Assembly (NCBI RefSeq): GCF_028618575.1
Contig: NZ_JAQITA010000004.1
Span: forward strand, 1-64,000
Reading direction: 5' to 3'
DNA: 64,000 nt
Source of the DNA: Bartonella sp. ML70XJBT.G
GTDB lineage: Bacteria > Pseudomonadota > Alphaproteobacteria > Rhizobiales > Rhizobiaceae
How positions within the stretch are numbered: the stretch's first letter is position 1; each line of letters opens with the position of its first letter. The notes under the pieces are model-generated. The model was not told the origin of the DNA, did not search any database, and saw only the letters and a program-made list of their open reading frames with translations. Of this stretch, positions 1-9,088 are shown one piece after another. The position numbers and the translations under genes are program-made.

Positions 1-1290
1 TCAGTTGAAGCCTTTCCCAGGTTACCATCTGCAACACCAGAAATAACTCGATTTTGGCCGTTAGAGTTGGCAATACTGATTTTTGTGCCATCTTTTTGCG
101 CACCAATAGTGATAAGCTTCTGGTCTTCTATCCATTTAACTAGACTATTGCCTGTTACATTGTTAATCTGACTATAGATATCTGTGATAGAAGTATCAAC
201 AGCATCAAAAGCATCAGCAACATTCTGGTAATTGTTCTTAACAATACCACCATTCGTGTCACGCCGAGAAACCTTGAAAGTAGGAGCTTGCCATTTGCCT
301 TTCTCATACTTAGCGCCACCACCAAAATAGTCTGCAATATCATTAAATCCAATAATCATTGTGTGGTCAACATGAAAGACATTTTTATTAACTGCATCTA
401 AAGCTGAACCAACATCACTATATCGCTTTATAGCTATTGTACCATCTTCATCAATAGTCGTTAACTGATATTTTGGACCTACAAAAGCACCATCCTGAAA
501 TGCTGCATCTCCACCCAAAAATTGTGCTATATCTCCTGATATCTTATTAATCTGGCTGCCATTAATAGCTTCAGTTGAAGCCTTTCCCAGGTTACCATCT
601 GCAACACCAGAAATAACTCGATTTTGGCCGTTAGAGTTGGCAATACTGATTTTTGTGCCATCTTTTTGCGCACCAATAGTGATAAGCTTCTGGTCTTCTA
701 TCCATTTAACTAGACTATTGCCTGTTACATTGTTAATCTGACTATAGATATCTGTGATAGAAGTATCAACAGCATCAAAAGCATCAGCAACATTCTGGTA
801 ATTGTTCTTAACAATACCACCATTCGTGTCACGCCGAGAAACCTTGAAAGTAGGAGCTTGCCATTTGCCTTTCTCATACTTAGCGCCACCACCAAAATAG
901 TCTGCAATATCATTAAATCCAATAATCATTGTGTGGTCAACATGAAAGACATTTTTATTAACTGCATCTAAAGCTGAACCAACATCACTATATCGCTTTA
1001 TAGCTATTGTACCATCTTCATCAATAGTCGTTAACTGATATTTTGGACCTACAAAAGCACCATCCTGAAATGCTGCATCTCCACCCAAAAATTGTGCTAT
1101 ATCTCCTGATATCTTATTAATCTGGCTGCCATTAATAGCATCAGTTGAAGCCTTTCCCAGGTTACCATCTGCAACACCAGAAATAACTCGATTTTGGCCG
1201 TTAGAATTGGCAATACTGATTTTTGTGCCATCTTTTTGCGCACCAATTGTGATAAGCTTCTGGTCTTCTATCCATTTAACTAGACTATTA
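1..1290 (-). repeat. 570-bp tandem repeat in the adhesin stalk (two units plus a partial third)
   Basis: The sequence at 1-570 recurs at 571-1140 and, in part, at 1141 to about 1290, where it diverges into a different stalk module. The period is exactly 570 bp (190 codons), so gain or loss of units keeps the frame. Units one and two look identical except for the last base (570 versus 1140), which changes a Glu to an Asp in the motif xAINGSQ. The partial third copy has a few substitutions (near 1206 and 1248). The array may continue past the left edge. Confidence 0.95.
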
Positions 1291-4259
1291 TCTGCTACCT
1301 CTTTTATTTTCTCTTCTACTTTTTGTAACTGTGAAAGATTCACCGCATCCGTGTATAAAACACCGTCTGCTACGTTTCTAATCTCTCTATCTCCAGCATC
1401 AATACCGCCATATGTTATACTTGGACCATGTCTAATCGCTAAGCCCTTATCATTTATAGTAACTTCGTTACCTACTTTTATGTTTTTAACTTTAATAAGT
1501 TCGTTTAAATCAAATTTTACTTCGTTATCATTGCCTCTTACAATTTTGATATTTTTGTGACTATCCTGATCCATAGCAGCTACAAATTTTACTGTACTTT
1601 CTGCCCCAATATCTGTAGCATCATCACCATCAACAGAAAGCTTCCAGCCCGTTTTGATGCCTGATGTGATTTCTTTTAACTGCGAAAGATTCACCGCATC
1701 TTCATCTAAAACACCATTTGCTACTCTGCTAATCGTTTTACCACCCGCGTCAATACCCCCCTTTGTTACTCTTGGTCCATCTTTAATCATTAAACCTGCG
1801 TTACTTAAAGAAGTTATTCCTGTTTCTACACGATTAACTTTAATATAATCATTTAAATCAAAGGATACTTTATTGTTTTCGTCTTTTATAATTTTAATAT
1901 TTGTGACCTCATCATTTTCACTACCATCATCATTTTTATGCTTAATGGCAACAAAATCTACTGTGCTACCTGCTGTAACATCTGTAGCATTTTGACCATC
2001 AACAGAAAGCTTCCAGCCGCTCCCTTTTCCTACAAATCTTTTCAGCTGCCCAAAATTCACTGCTTCATCATCTTCAGTCGCCTCTAACACTTTTGTGATG
2101 TTTGTATAGCCAGCATTAATACCATCCACAGTCATACTTGGGCCACTATCACCATTAATAAAAAAGCCATCATCATTCATAATGCTTTCTCCTGCTGTGA
2201 CAGTCATTACATTAATATTATCAGCTAAATCAAACTTTACTTCATTGTTGGTGCCTCTTACAATCTTGATATTTTTATTAAGGTCATCATCTTCAACGGC
2301 TATAAATTTTACTGTACTACCTGCTCCAACATCTGTAGTCTCTTCATCTTCAACAGCAAGTTTCCAGCCTGTTTTTATCCCTGCTGTCAAATCTTTCAGC
2401 TGCTTAAAATTCACTGCATCGGTATCATCAGTCCCCTCTACTACTTTCGTAATCTTTTTACTACCAGCATCAATACCAGCAGTCGTGATTTGAGGACCAT
2501 TACCATTAACAAAAGCAAAACCTGCTTCACTTATAAGAGTATTCCCTGCGGTGACACTTTTTACTGTAATATTATCAGCTAAACCAAATGTGACATTGTG
2601 GTCACTATCTTTTTCTATTTTGATATTCTTTTTATTTTCGTTGCCAGCTGCTTGTAAATTTACCATGCCATTTGGACCAATAGCTGTAGCATCTCCACCT
2701 TCAACAGCAAGTTGCCAAATTGTCTTATTTGCTTTTGCCATAGCTTTCAGCTGTTTCAAATTCACCGCATCGTTATCTTCTTCCCCGTCTGCCACATTTT
2801 TAATAGCTTGATTGCCAGCATCAATACCGTCAATAGTCATGCGTGGACCGTTGTCACTATTAATAATAAAGCCATCGTTACTCATAGAGCTTTGGCCAGT
2901 AGTGACACTTGTTAACTTAAGATTATCACTCAAGGCAAATTGGATTTTATGCTTATTATCTGCAGTGTTTTTTACAACTTTTAAGTTATCTTGTCCTACG
3001 TTACTCTTTGTCACTGAAAAATCTACGGTATTGCCTGCATTAACATTTGTAGGATCTGTATCGTTAGCAGAAATTTTCCAACCTCCTCCTCCTGCTATGA
3101 CTTCTCTCATAGCTTTCAACTGTGCAACATTTACTGCATCAGTATCAGCACTACCAGCAGCCACACCAGTAATTTGTCGTGTTAGATTACCATTACCTGT
3201 GCCACCAACTTCACCAACGCTAAAAGCACCTGTTGTGCTGATCCATGCCATATTATTTGTTTCTGTCGTATCACCATCAAGGTAAGGGTCGTACCCCTTA
3301 ACCCCTTTTGCTCTATCAGAAACAGCCCCTCCACCCACAGCAACACCATCATGAACAAGTACCTGTGCATTTGCACCAATAGCAACCGAATCTTCTTCTT
3401 TAGCGAAAGTATCTGTACCTATAGCAATGGCATTTTTAGCAACCGCTATGGCTTTTCTATTTGGATCATTAGGATCAGTTCTGTCAGAACGCCTGCTACC
3501 TATTGCGATGGAACCTGAAGCTTTCGCTTCAGCAGATAAACCTATCGCAATCGCATAATTATCTTCTGCTTTTGCTTCAGCACCTAAAGCAATACTTCTG
3601 TTACCAGCTGCAGTTGCAAGACCACCAATAGCAACTGCAGCCTCTCCTGATGTTTCTGAACTCACTCCCATAGCAACACTTGCTCTACCGCTTGCAAGCG
3701 CAGCAACACCAAAAGCTTGCGCTCCACCAGCTTTTGTGGTTGCACCAGCACCAAATGCCGTTGAGTAGTTCCCTGTTGCCGAAGCTCCACACCCCGTGAC
3801 AAAAGAATAAACACCATAAGCTTCAGGCAAAATATTCTGAGATCCCCTTGTAGCTGTTCCCATATAACTCGCTTTGGGATCACTAAGGACCCCATCGGAC
3901 ACCCAAGTAACTTTTTTAGTAGTTGTACCATAAGGATTACGACCACTGTCTGTTGCTTGGTCATAAATAAAATTTTCAAACTCTTGTTCTGCAGATATTT
4001 TATTAGCAATTCCCTGCTGTTGCGTCCCCCCACGTCCAACAACATTATCCACACCACAGTAGTCATCATCACCAGCAAAGACGATACTCCCATGACTGCC
4101 AAATGGATAGGGAACATCAATACCACTCGAATTACGAACAACTGCCCCTGTTGTAGAAACACCCGCAGCGAAAACGGGAGAGACACTTGATAAAAGTGCA
4201 GCCATGGCGGTTCCTAATGAGACCGCTTTAAGCAAATTTGATTTTGAATATTTGTTCAT
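1..4259 (-). CDS. badA: BadA/Vomp-family trimeric autotransporter adhesin, 3' end outside window
   Basis: Surface adhesin of the trimeric autotransporter (YadA/BadA) class; family members bind host matrix and cells. The frame is open from an ATG at 4259 to the left edge (about 1419 codons), so the stalk end and membrane anchor lie outside. A GGAGGGG ribosome site precedes the ATG. Residues 1-31 form a signal peptide ending SSVSPVFA. A BadA-like start follows (SHGSIVFAGDDDYCG, NILPEAYGVYSF). YadA-type head repeats of the AxAxGxxAxA kind fill about residues 155-290. A neck motif DAVNVAQL sits near residue 373. The stalk then has repeated neck modules (DAVNLKQL, DAVNFKQL, EAVNFGQL, DAVNLSQL twice) and, from about residue 990, 190-residue tandem repeats. 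I saw no frameshift by eye. Whether the locus is badA or a vomp paralogue cannot be told without the 3' end. Confidence 0.93.
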   Translation of the reverse strand, partial: MNKYSKSNLLKAVSLGTAMAALLSSVSPVFAAGVSTTGAVVRNSSGIDVPYPFGSHGSIVFAGDDDYCGVDNVVGRGGTQQQGIANKISAEQEFENFIYDQATDSGRNPYGTTTKKVTWVSDGVLSDPKASYMGTATRGSQNILPEAYGVYSFVTGCGASATGNYSTAFGAGATTKAGGAQAFGVAALASGRASVAMGVSSETSGEAAVAIGGLATAAGNRSIALGAEAKAEDNYAIAIGLSAEAKASGSIAIGSRRSDRTDPNDPNRKAIAVAKNAIAIGTDTFAKEEDSVAIGANAQVLVHDGVAVGGGAVSDRAKGVKGYDPYLDGDTTETNNMAWISTTGAFSVGEVGGTGNGNLTRQITGVAAGSADTDAVNVAQLKAMREVIAGGGGWKISANDTDPTNVNAGNTVDFSVTKSNVGQDNLKVVKNTADNKHKIQFALSDNLKLTSVTTGQSSMSNDGFIINSDNGPRMTIDGIDAGNQAIKNVADGEEDNDAVNLKQLKAMAKANKTIWQLAVEGGDATAIGPNGMVNLQAAGNENKKNIKIEKDSDHNVTFGLADNITVKSVTAGNTLISEAGFAFVNGNGPQITTAGIDAGSKKITKVVEGTDDTDAVNFKQLKDLTAGIKTGWKLAVEDEETTDVGAGSTVKFIAVEDDDLNKNIKIVRGTNNEVKFDLADNINVMTVTAGESIMNDDGFFINGDSGPSMTVDGINAGYTNITKVLEATEDDEAVNFGQLKRFVGKGSGWKLSVDGQNATDVTAGSTVDFVAIKHKNDDGSENDEVTNIKIIKDENNKVSFDLNDYIKVNRVETGITSLSNAGLMIKDGPRVTKGGIDAGGKTISRVANGVLDEDAVNLSQLKEITSGIKTGWKLSVDGDDATDIGAESTVKFVAAMDQDSHKNIKIVRGNDNEVKFDLNELIKVKNIKVGNEVTINDKGLAIRHGPSITYGGIDAGDREIRNVADGVLYTDAVNLSQLQKVEEKIKEVADNSLVKWIEDQKLITIGAQKDGTKISIANSNGQNRVISGVADGNLGKASTDAINGSQINKISGDIAQFLGGDAAFQDGAFVGPKYQLTTIDEDGTIAIKRYSDVGSALDAVNKNVFHVDHTMIIGFNDIADYFGGGAKYEKGKWQAPTFKVSRRDTNGGIVKNNYQNVADAFDAVDTSITDIYSQINNVTGNSLVKWIEDQKLITIGAQKDGTKISIANSNGQNRVISGVADGNLGKASTEAINGSQINKISGDIAQFLGGDAAFQDGAFVGPKYQLTTIDEDGTIAIKRYSDVGSALDAVNKNVFHVDHTMIIGFNDIADYFGGGAKYEKGKWQAPTFKVSRRDTNGGIVKNNYQNVADAFDAVDTSITDIYSQINNVTGNSLVKWIEDQKLITIGAQKDGTKISIANSNGQNRVISGVADGNLGKAST

Positions 4260-5590
4260 AAAAAAAACCCCTCCAACAGAGCTCAATATCATTACAACGC
4301 GCAAAAACTCCCACGGCAAAACCCTGCTTGCGCACCTAAAAACGAATAAAAAGGTAAAGCTGTCCCCTCCTGATGCCGGCGTTTCTTACGGCTTCATCCT
4401 AAAGTCTCAGTAAAACATTGAATCTAGAAAAGTCCCCAACCCTTTTAGCTAGAGGGATTCAAGCTAAAAATAAATAAAAACACAAACTTTGAGAATATTA
4501 CATCATTTCCATCCAAACATATCGCGATTTAGCTCATAATAAAAATAGCTTCTTAAAGAGCAACTCTACCTTTCAAATAAAGCGCATAAACAGAATGGCA
4601 AGAGTATGAAAAATAATTTTTCAATAATTTGCAAAATTCTTCTCATTAAATACAAAAAGAGTTCTTTATAATAACTGTTCTTATAAACATAAATTTATTT
4701 TTGTTAACTTATAACATCATGTGATAAATAATGATCATACTCATCAACGCATTTTTTCTACGAGATACTCTATCCTAGAAGAGGCGTGTTCGAAAAAACT
4801 TTTCCATTTATTGCTCTATAATATCAGTCTTCACTTTTCTGAGCGATTTTATCTTCGTAAAGCAGAGTTTTTTTCATAAATGTCTCTTAAGAATGAGCAT
4901 CTAAAACAAACTTTCAAAACATTTTTTACAAATAAACCATGCTCTCTCTGTTTTTTGTACAAAAATACAAAATATTTTCTGAAAATGAATAGCTTATAGA
5001 TTTTTGATTTCCTAAACAGACATTATAGAAAAATGCATATTGCTAAATCCAAGATGTTATCACAAAGACAATTGCTGATATTCTTTGAACATTCTCAAAA
5101 TATATCACTCGGATATCGGTATGTTTAGATATCCTATTATCTAAAATACATATTTTAGTGAATTTTCTGACTTCTCAAAGATAAGACACTTACAGCGTTC
5201 TCTTCTTATCAAATGTTATGTTTTGAAAACTTGCTTTTTCTTTATGAAAGTAAATACAAAAACTTTACCAAAATAATAAAAGACTGAAAAACCAAACTAT
5301 TCGCAGGTCAAGCCTTTATAATTGCTCTCTTTTGCCTTTGAATATCATTCGTTCATTTGTTTCTTGACAAAGATCTCTACAGTATATTTGGAAATAAATA
5401 TGCACGTTGTGCAAATCTTTTTCTGTATCCAAAATGATCAAAAGCCAATAAAATGAATTTTCTGTATTATCTGAAGCTTTGTATCCTATAGAAAAAAATT
5501 CAACGAAAAATATGTCTTAGAGATATTTACCATTCAAGGCACTGTTTTTGAGAGAATATTTTTATAGCAAAAAAGATTTTTCTTTTGAGA
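4260..5590. other. Non-coding stretch upstream of the adhesin gene
   Basis: About 1.3 kb, very AT-rich, with no credible gene on either strand. The first 160 bases are probably the adhesin 5' leader. On the minus strand they hold a short ATG-AAG-CCG-TAA frame (near 4397-4386), a weak hairpin around GCCG/CGGC at 4376-4393, and a GGAGGGG with no start after it. Two short inverted repeats occur further out: GGATATC/GATATCC at 5111-5134 and CTAAAAT/ATTTTAG at 5141-5158. None of these is an assigned element. Confidence 0.5.
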
Positions 5591-6124
5591 TCATTCATCT
5601 GTCTCTTTTGTCGTTGTTTGCTGTGCCTTTTCAGCTTCGATTTGGCGTTTTAAATGAAGTTTTAACAAAGGCAAAGTGGCTTCAACTTCTTCCATATCAT
5701 AGATGTTTTGAATAAGCTCTTGCAATCTTCCATAAAGCTCTGCTGCTAATTCCGCCACATCTTCAGGAGAAAGTATTATTTTTGCATCATGATAGGTTGT
5801 ATCAGCTAAATGCCCAAGCTTTTTCATCAGCCCTACAGGAATCGCTTGCGGTTTAAAACCAGCAGCTTTTGCCTTGGCTATGTCTGCGAACATTTCACCT
5901 GTACCAGTTATCAACCAATCTAATGAAACACCGCAAATTTCTTTGTATTTAGAGAGAGCAGAGGCGGTAGGTTCACTGATGCCCGTCTCATAAGTTCCTA
6001 TAGAACCAGCAGTTACCCCAAGATGTTCAGCAAATTGTTTACGCTCGGTAAAACCAAGTGCGCGCCGCACTTCACGAAAACGTCTTGCCAATTCGGTTTT
6101 AGGTTCTTTTTCAGGACGTGCCAA
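5591..6124 (-). CDS. Phage-type XRE (CI-like) transcriptional repressor
   Basis: 177-residue DNA-binding protein. Residues about 12-70 form a Cro/C1 helix-turn-helix (FAEHLGVTAGSIGTYETG), followed by the VSLDWLITGTGEMF segment typical of phage repressor-like proteins. The C-terminal half is charged and helical (LLKLHLKRQIEAEKAQQ). There is no visible peptidase Ser/Lys domain, so this is not a full LexA/CI-type autoprotease. The start is taken as TTG at 6124, with GGAG about nine bases upstream and no better ATG nearby. A 14-bp inverted repeat lies just upstream and suggests autoregulation. Its position beside the adhesin locus and unknown small ORFs fits a phage or plasmid remnant. The target genes are unknown. 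Confidence 0.85.
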   Translation of the reverse strand: MARPEKEPKTELARRFREVRRALGFTERKQFAEHLGVTAGSIGTYETGISEPTASALSKYKEICGVSLDWLITGTGEMFADIAKAKAAGFKPQAIPVGLMKKLGHLADTTYHDAKIILSPEDVAELAAELYGRLQELIQNIYDMEEVEATLPLLKLHLKRQIEAEKAQQTTTKETDE

Positions 6125-6136
6125 AAAATTACTCCA

Positions 6137-6175
6137 AAATCAATATAATTGTTGACTAAATAATTATATTGATTT
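6137..6175. promoter_or_regulatory. Inverted-repeat operator of the XRE repressor, with a rightward promoter
   Basis: Perfect 14-bp arms (6137-6150 and 6162-6175) flank an 11-base spacer. The spacer contains TTGACT (6152-6157); TATATC lies 17 bases further (6175-6180), forming a plausible plus-strand promoter. The site begins 13 bases upstream of the repressor start codon, so a bound dimer could shut both directions, as in a phage immunity switch. The repeat is seen directly; the binding role is inferred. Confidence 0.65.
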
Positions 6176-6270
6176 ATATCTCCTATCACTGCCCGTTAAG
6201 GTCGGCGGTTATTTAAATAAACCCCACAAAAATGGATGCTTTACCATCTATTTAAGCAGGAGCGAAATTT

Positions 6271-6516
6271 ATGACAATCACACAAAAAATGCGATCGCCG
6301 TGGTATTTTGTTAAACTGCCCCGTTGTCATATGACCTTGGAAAAAGTACAAAAACCTCTTACAAACTATTTTCCAGTGTCAAAAGCATTTGGACACAGCC
6401 CAATGAAAAAGCCAAACGCGCCATTACTCACTTTATCAGTTTGCCCGCTAAGCCAATTTTCTCGATCACTCTTTCAAAAATCGCAGTCACACTCCTTCAG
6501 CCGAAAAACAGCTTAA
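6271..6516 (+). CDS. Unknown small ORF divergent from the repressor
   Basis: 81-codon frame opening 96 bases after the putative rightward promoter, with a clear AGGAG ribosome site seven bases before the ATG. I recognise no domain and see no helix-turn-helix, signal peptide or membrane segment. The composition (rich in Ser, Pro, Lys) is not convincing. A second frame stays open across and beyond it, so this may be the start of a frameshifted gene. Kept because of its position (the place a cro-like gene would take) and its ribosome site. Confidence 0.25.
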   Translation: MTITQKMRSPWYFVKLPRCHMTLEKVQKPLTNYFPVSKAFGHSPMKKPNAPLLTLSVCPLSQFSRSLFQKSQSHSFSRKTA

Positions 6517-6620
6517 TACGATTTTTCTCACCTTCCTGCCTTAAACCTCTTTGCAAGGATCTACATATCAAACGTATTCCCATCATTTTTAAATTACAAC
6601 ATAAGATAAAAGGTTTATCA

Positions 6621-7088
6621 ATGTCTAAAAGTCAATACAAAATGGATAAGATAAGTGATGTTCTACAAAAAATGTGCATATCAACTCTTCTGCAAAGACT
6701 AAACATTTATAACCCACACTTGCTTATTAACAATGGCACTGATTTGGCTTTTATTGGCAAGGATAAAATCTTAAAGCGCTTTGTTCATCGTAAAAATATC
6801 CTCTCTTACATGCAAATTAAAAGCTGTTTAGAAATACAGCTTAAATTCTGCAAACTCTATCATCATATTGCGAGATCTCTTCATGATTGGAAAATTCATA
6901 GTATTAACGCAATAACGTTTCTCACAAATAGCGTTTTAAAAACTGCTCCTTTGCAGAAAATTGACAAAATGATCACGTTGGTATACATGGCAATTCTTGG
7001 TGATGACAGTGAGGTGAGACCTAAAATATCAAAGCCACATGGAAAAGCCGCAACGTGGAGGAGTAGGCATGGCCTCTTTAGGCGATAA
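6621..7088 (+). CDS. Hypothetical protein, possibly decayed
   Basis: 155-residue frame from the ATG at 6621, preceded by AAAGG. The same frame is open further upstream, but only from a non-ATG codon inside the previous ORF. The protein is basic with several hydrophobic stretches (for example CLEIQLKFCKLYHHIA) and no domain I can name. Its last 20 bases overlap the next ORF, whose ribosome site lies inside it, which suggests coupling if both are real. Coding status is uncertain. Confidence 0.3.
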   Translation: MSKSQYKMDKISDVLQKMCISTLLQRLNIYNPHLLINNGTDLAFIGKDKILKRFVHRKNILSYMQIKSCLEIQLKFCKLYHHIARSLHDWKIHSINAITFLTNSVLKTAPLQKIDKMITLVYMAILGDDSEVRPKISKPHGKAATWRSRHGLFRR

Positions 7089-7350
7089 AGAATTGTCCGA
7101 TACACTTGTTGGTCTTTATGACGACTATCAACGCGGTTTTGATATTGGAGAAGAGCTTAAATTGTGCGTGGATTTGGCTTTATCTCTTGAATTGGAACTG
7201 AGTATTCATCGTTTAAGCGAAGCAGATGCACTTTTGAAAAAAGAAATTATACAAACCTTGCACCGTCGCAAAAATATTCATTCTAATGAAGATGAAACAA
7301 TTGATGAGACGGACACAATTATTCATATGGATTTTGAAGAACGCAATTAA
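7069..7350 (+). CDS. Small acidic hypothetical protein
   Basis: 93 residues from the ATG at 7069, chosen because GGAGGAG sits just upstream; an in-frame ATG at 7039 lacks such a site. The sequence is acidic and probably all-helical (LCVDLALSLELELSIHRLSEADALLKKEI), ending in an Asp/Glu/Thr-rich tail. Codon use looks normal. I recognise no family. Lying on the opposite strand from the XRE repressor, it may be an accessory gene of the same remnant element. Confidence 0.55.
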   Translation: MASLGDKELSDTLVGLYDDYQRGFDIGEELKLCVDLALSLELELSIHRLSEADALLKKEIIQTLHRRKNIHSNEDETIDETDTIIHMDFEERN

Positions 7351-7876
7351 AAAAATATAGCAGGTATGAGAGAAGCGGATTGTTCTGCTCTCTATTATTT
7401 TTATTACATTGATTTATAAAGATAATCACTATCCCTATTGAATAATAACCCCGCATATCCTAAAATTCTCTCCATTCAAATCTAGAGCTCTTGAACCCAT
7501 TAAAACCATTTGTTTGCATGCCACAAGCGGGAGTGCCGTGTAGATAAAACAAAGAAAGAAAAAATACCTCTCATAAATGCTCTCAGGCGCTAAAGAATAT
7601 CGTAACATTGGGAGCTGGCAAATAGTATGATGATGCTGCTTGCTCAAACATAAAAACTTTTCAAAATTTTAAAACGCTGTGTTAGAAAACCATCGCATAA
7701 TGAACTTAATCAAAAAGAACTCTTGATGCTTTCTTGGTAATGCATCAACACAACTTGCATTTAAAGCATCGATAAAATTTATGCTTTATTCGTTAGCTTC
7801 CTTAGCATTCACTTCCCCTTTAAAAGCAAAATATGAAAGCTCTCGCAACTGTTTGTGAATAATACTTAAATACAAT
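7351..7876. other. Intergenic stretch with one copy of a dispersed repeat
   Basis: No credible gene. Positions about 7519-7650 hold copy A of a degenerate repeat also found at 26215-26318 and 58984-59119. The remainder shows nothing I can name. Confidence 0.5.
7519..7650 (-). repeat. Dispersed degenerate repeat, copy A
   Basis: Shares with the copy at 58984-59119 the block GTGTAGATAAAA and, about 80 bases on, a block close to GAGTTGGCAAAGAGTATGATG. Read on the minus strand it gives ASSYYLPAPNVTIFF, matching APSYSLPTQNAATIL and ATSFYLRAQNIAITL in the other two copies. Stop codons follow, so it is not a gene now. Confidence 0.55.
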
Positions 7877-9088
7877 TTATTGTTTTCCATTCTTGTAAAA
7901 TAGGGTGATGAGCGTACCAATAACAGCAATCATACCTTGAAAAAAGTATATCGACTGAGATGAGATGCTGTTGGTATCACTTGCCATAAAGAGATAAACT
8001 CCAAGAATAAAGCAGCCAGAAAGACCATTAAAACTTGCTTGTAATCTTCCTTGATATTTGGGATCACAAGAGAGTTGCGATAAAGAAATCGAAAGAGCCC
8101 AACTTGAAAGTCCAAATCCAATCATGAAATAAACAGGAAAAACAATGTGTGTCTGTGTATTAACAGACAGAATAATAAGACCGATAGCCATAATAGCTAA
8201 TAAAAGTGCCAATGTTTTCCTTATAGAGAAAGCTTTACAAAGAAGTGGCGAAAAAAGCGCACCGATAAATGCACCCGCAGAATAAAGCGCTTCCAATATT
8301 GCAAAGATCTTGTTATCTGCTTTTAAAATCTCTTGCGTATAAGGAACCAGAATAACAGGAATGGTCATCAAAAGAGTCATAATAATCATCTGGCTTACAT
8401 AAGGCATAAAAAGAGCCGGATTCTGCTTAAAATAATGAAATGACGCTATATAACTTTTCCACCAATTGAGTTTATTTTGATTTTCATATTTTCGCATTTC
8501 AGGTACTTTCATTGCCAAGTTAAATAAACCAGCAATAATAAAGAATATACCACCTATGAGAAGCGTTCCTTTTGTTCCTGCATAGGTGAGTATAAATCCA
8601 CTTACCCCCATACCCACGATGGTGCCAAGTTCATAAACCATATCGATTGTCGCATTTGCATTAACAAGCTGTTCTTTTGGAACAATACTTTGGATTAAAG
8701 GTACAGCTGATGGCATATAAAAAGAGACAAAAATACCTAAGCAGGTAGACAAGACCATCAATTCAATTTCTATACCCAATTTCCCAAATATTACCCAAGC
8801 CACGAGTATCATCCCCCTGACAAGATTTGAAATCATAATCTGCATTTTACGATTGTATTTATCCGCCAATACGCCAAAAACAGGTGCAAAAATAATGCTC
8901 GGCATCCAGAGAAAAAACATGAGAAGCGCTACACCACGAATTGAACTTGTCTGATGGTAGGCAAGCCATGACAAAGCGATATAATTTAGCCCATTACCAA
9001 ATGTAGCAAATAAGCCGCTCAACGTAAAATAGAGAAAAGTCCTACTTTCCAATAAAGCAGCGCGTTCTTTCAAATTTGCCGCGAACAT
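7877..9088 (-). CDS. MFS-family transporter (12-TM efflux type)
   Basis: 403-residue membrane protein resembling the MFS_3 (enterobactin exporter-like) group; substrate unknown. Hydrophobic segments run through its length with a central loop near residues 195-215. A motif-A-like GVLADKYNRK is at residues 72-81, in the loop between helices 2 and 3, as expected for MFS antiporters. Start ATG with GGGAG upstream. The gene appears full length and is the only intact transporter of the three MFS genes in this accessory island. Minus orientation means it is not in the same operon as the ATP-grasp gene. Export of an island product is inference. Confidence 0.88.
   Translation of the reverse strand: MFAANLKERAALLESRTFLYFTLSGLFATFGNGLNYIALSWLAYHQTSSIRGVALLMFFLWMPSIIFAPVFGVLADKYNRKMQIMISNLVRGMILVAWVIFGKLGIEIELMVLSTCLGIFVSFYMPSAVPLIQSIVPKEQLVNANATIDMVYELGTIVGMGVSGFILTYAGTKGTLLIGGIFFIIAGLFNLAMKVPEMRKYENQNKLNWWKSYIASFHYFKQNPALFMPYVSQMIIMTLLMTIPVILVPYTQEILKADNKIFAILEALYSAGAFIGALFSPLLCKAFSIRKTLALLLAIMAIGLIILSVNTQTHIVFPVYFMIGFGLSSWALSISLSQLSCDPKYQGRLQASFNGLSGCFILGVYLFMASDTNSISSQSIYFFQGMIAVIGTLITLFYKNGKQ

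Noticed and set aside
155..922. Two identical 65-residue hydrophobic minus-strand ORFs (155-352 and 725-922)
   Set aside because: They are out-of-frame readings of the adhesin repeat; the true frame runs through the whole region.
1..1290. Regular repeats considered as a CRISPR array
   Set aside because: The unit is 570 bp, contiguous without spacers and fully coding.
1207..3285. Plus-strand open frames of 64 to 157 codons with Leu/Ser-rich products
   Set aside because: Antisense shadows of the adhesin gene; their periodic similarity reflects the stalk repeats, not real genes.
4299..4333. GCGCAA/TTGCGC inverted pair in the adhesin leader as a terminator or attenuator
   Set aside because: Only six paired bases around a 23-base loop and no T run on the transcribed strand; mentioned only as part of the leader finding.
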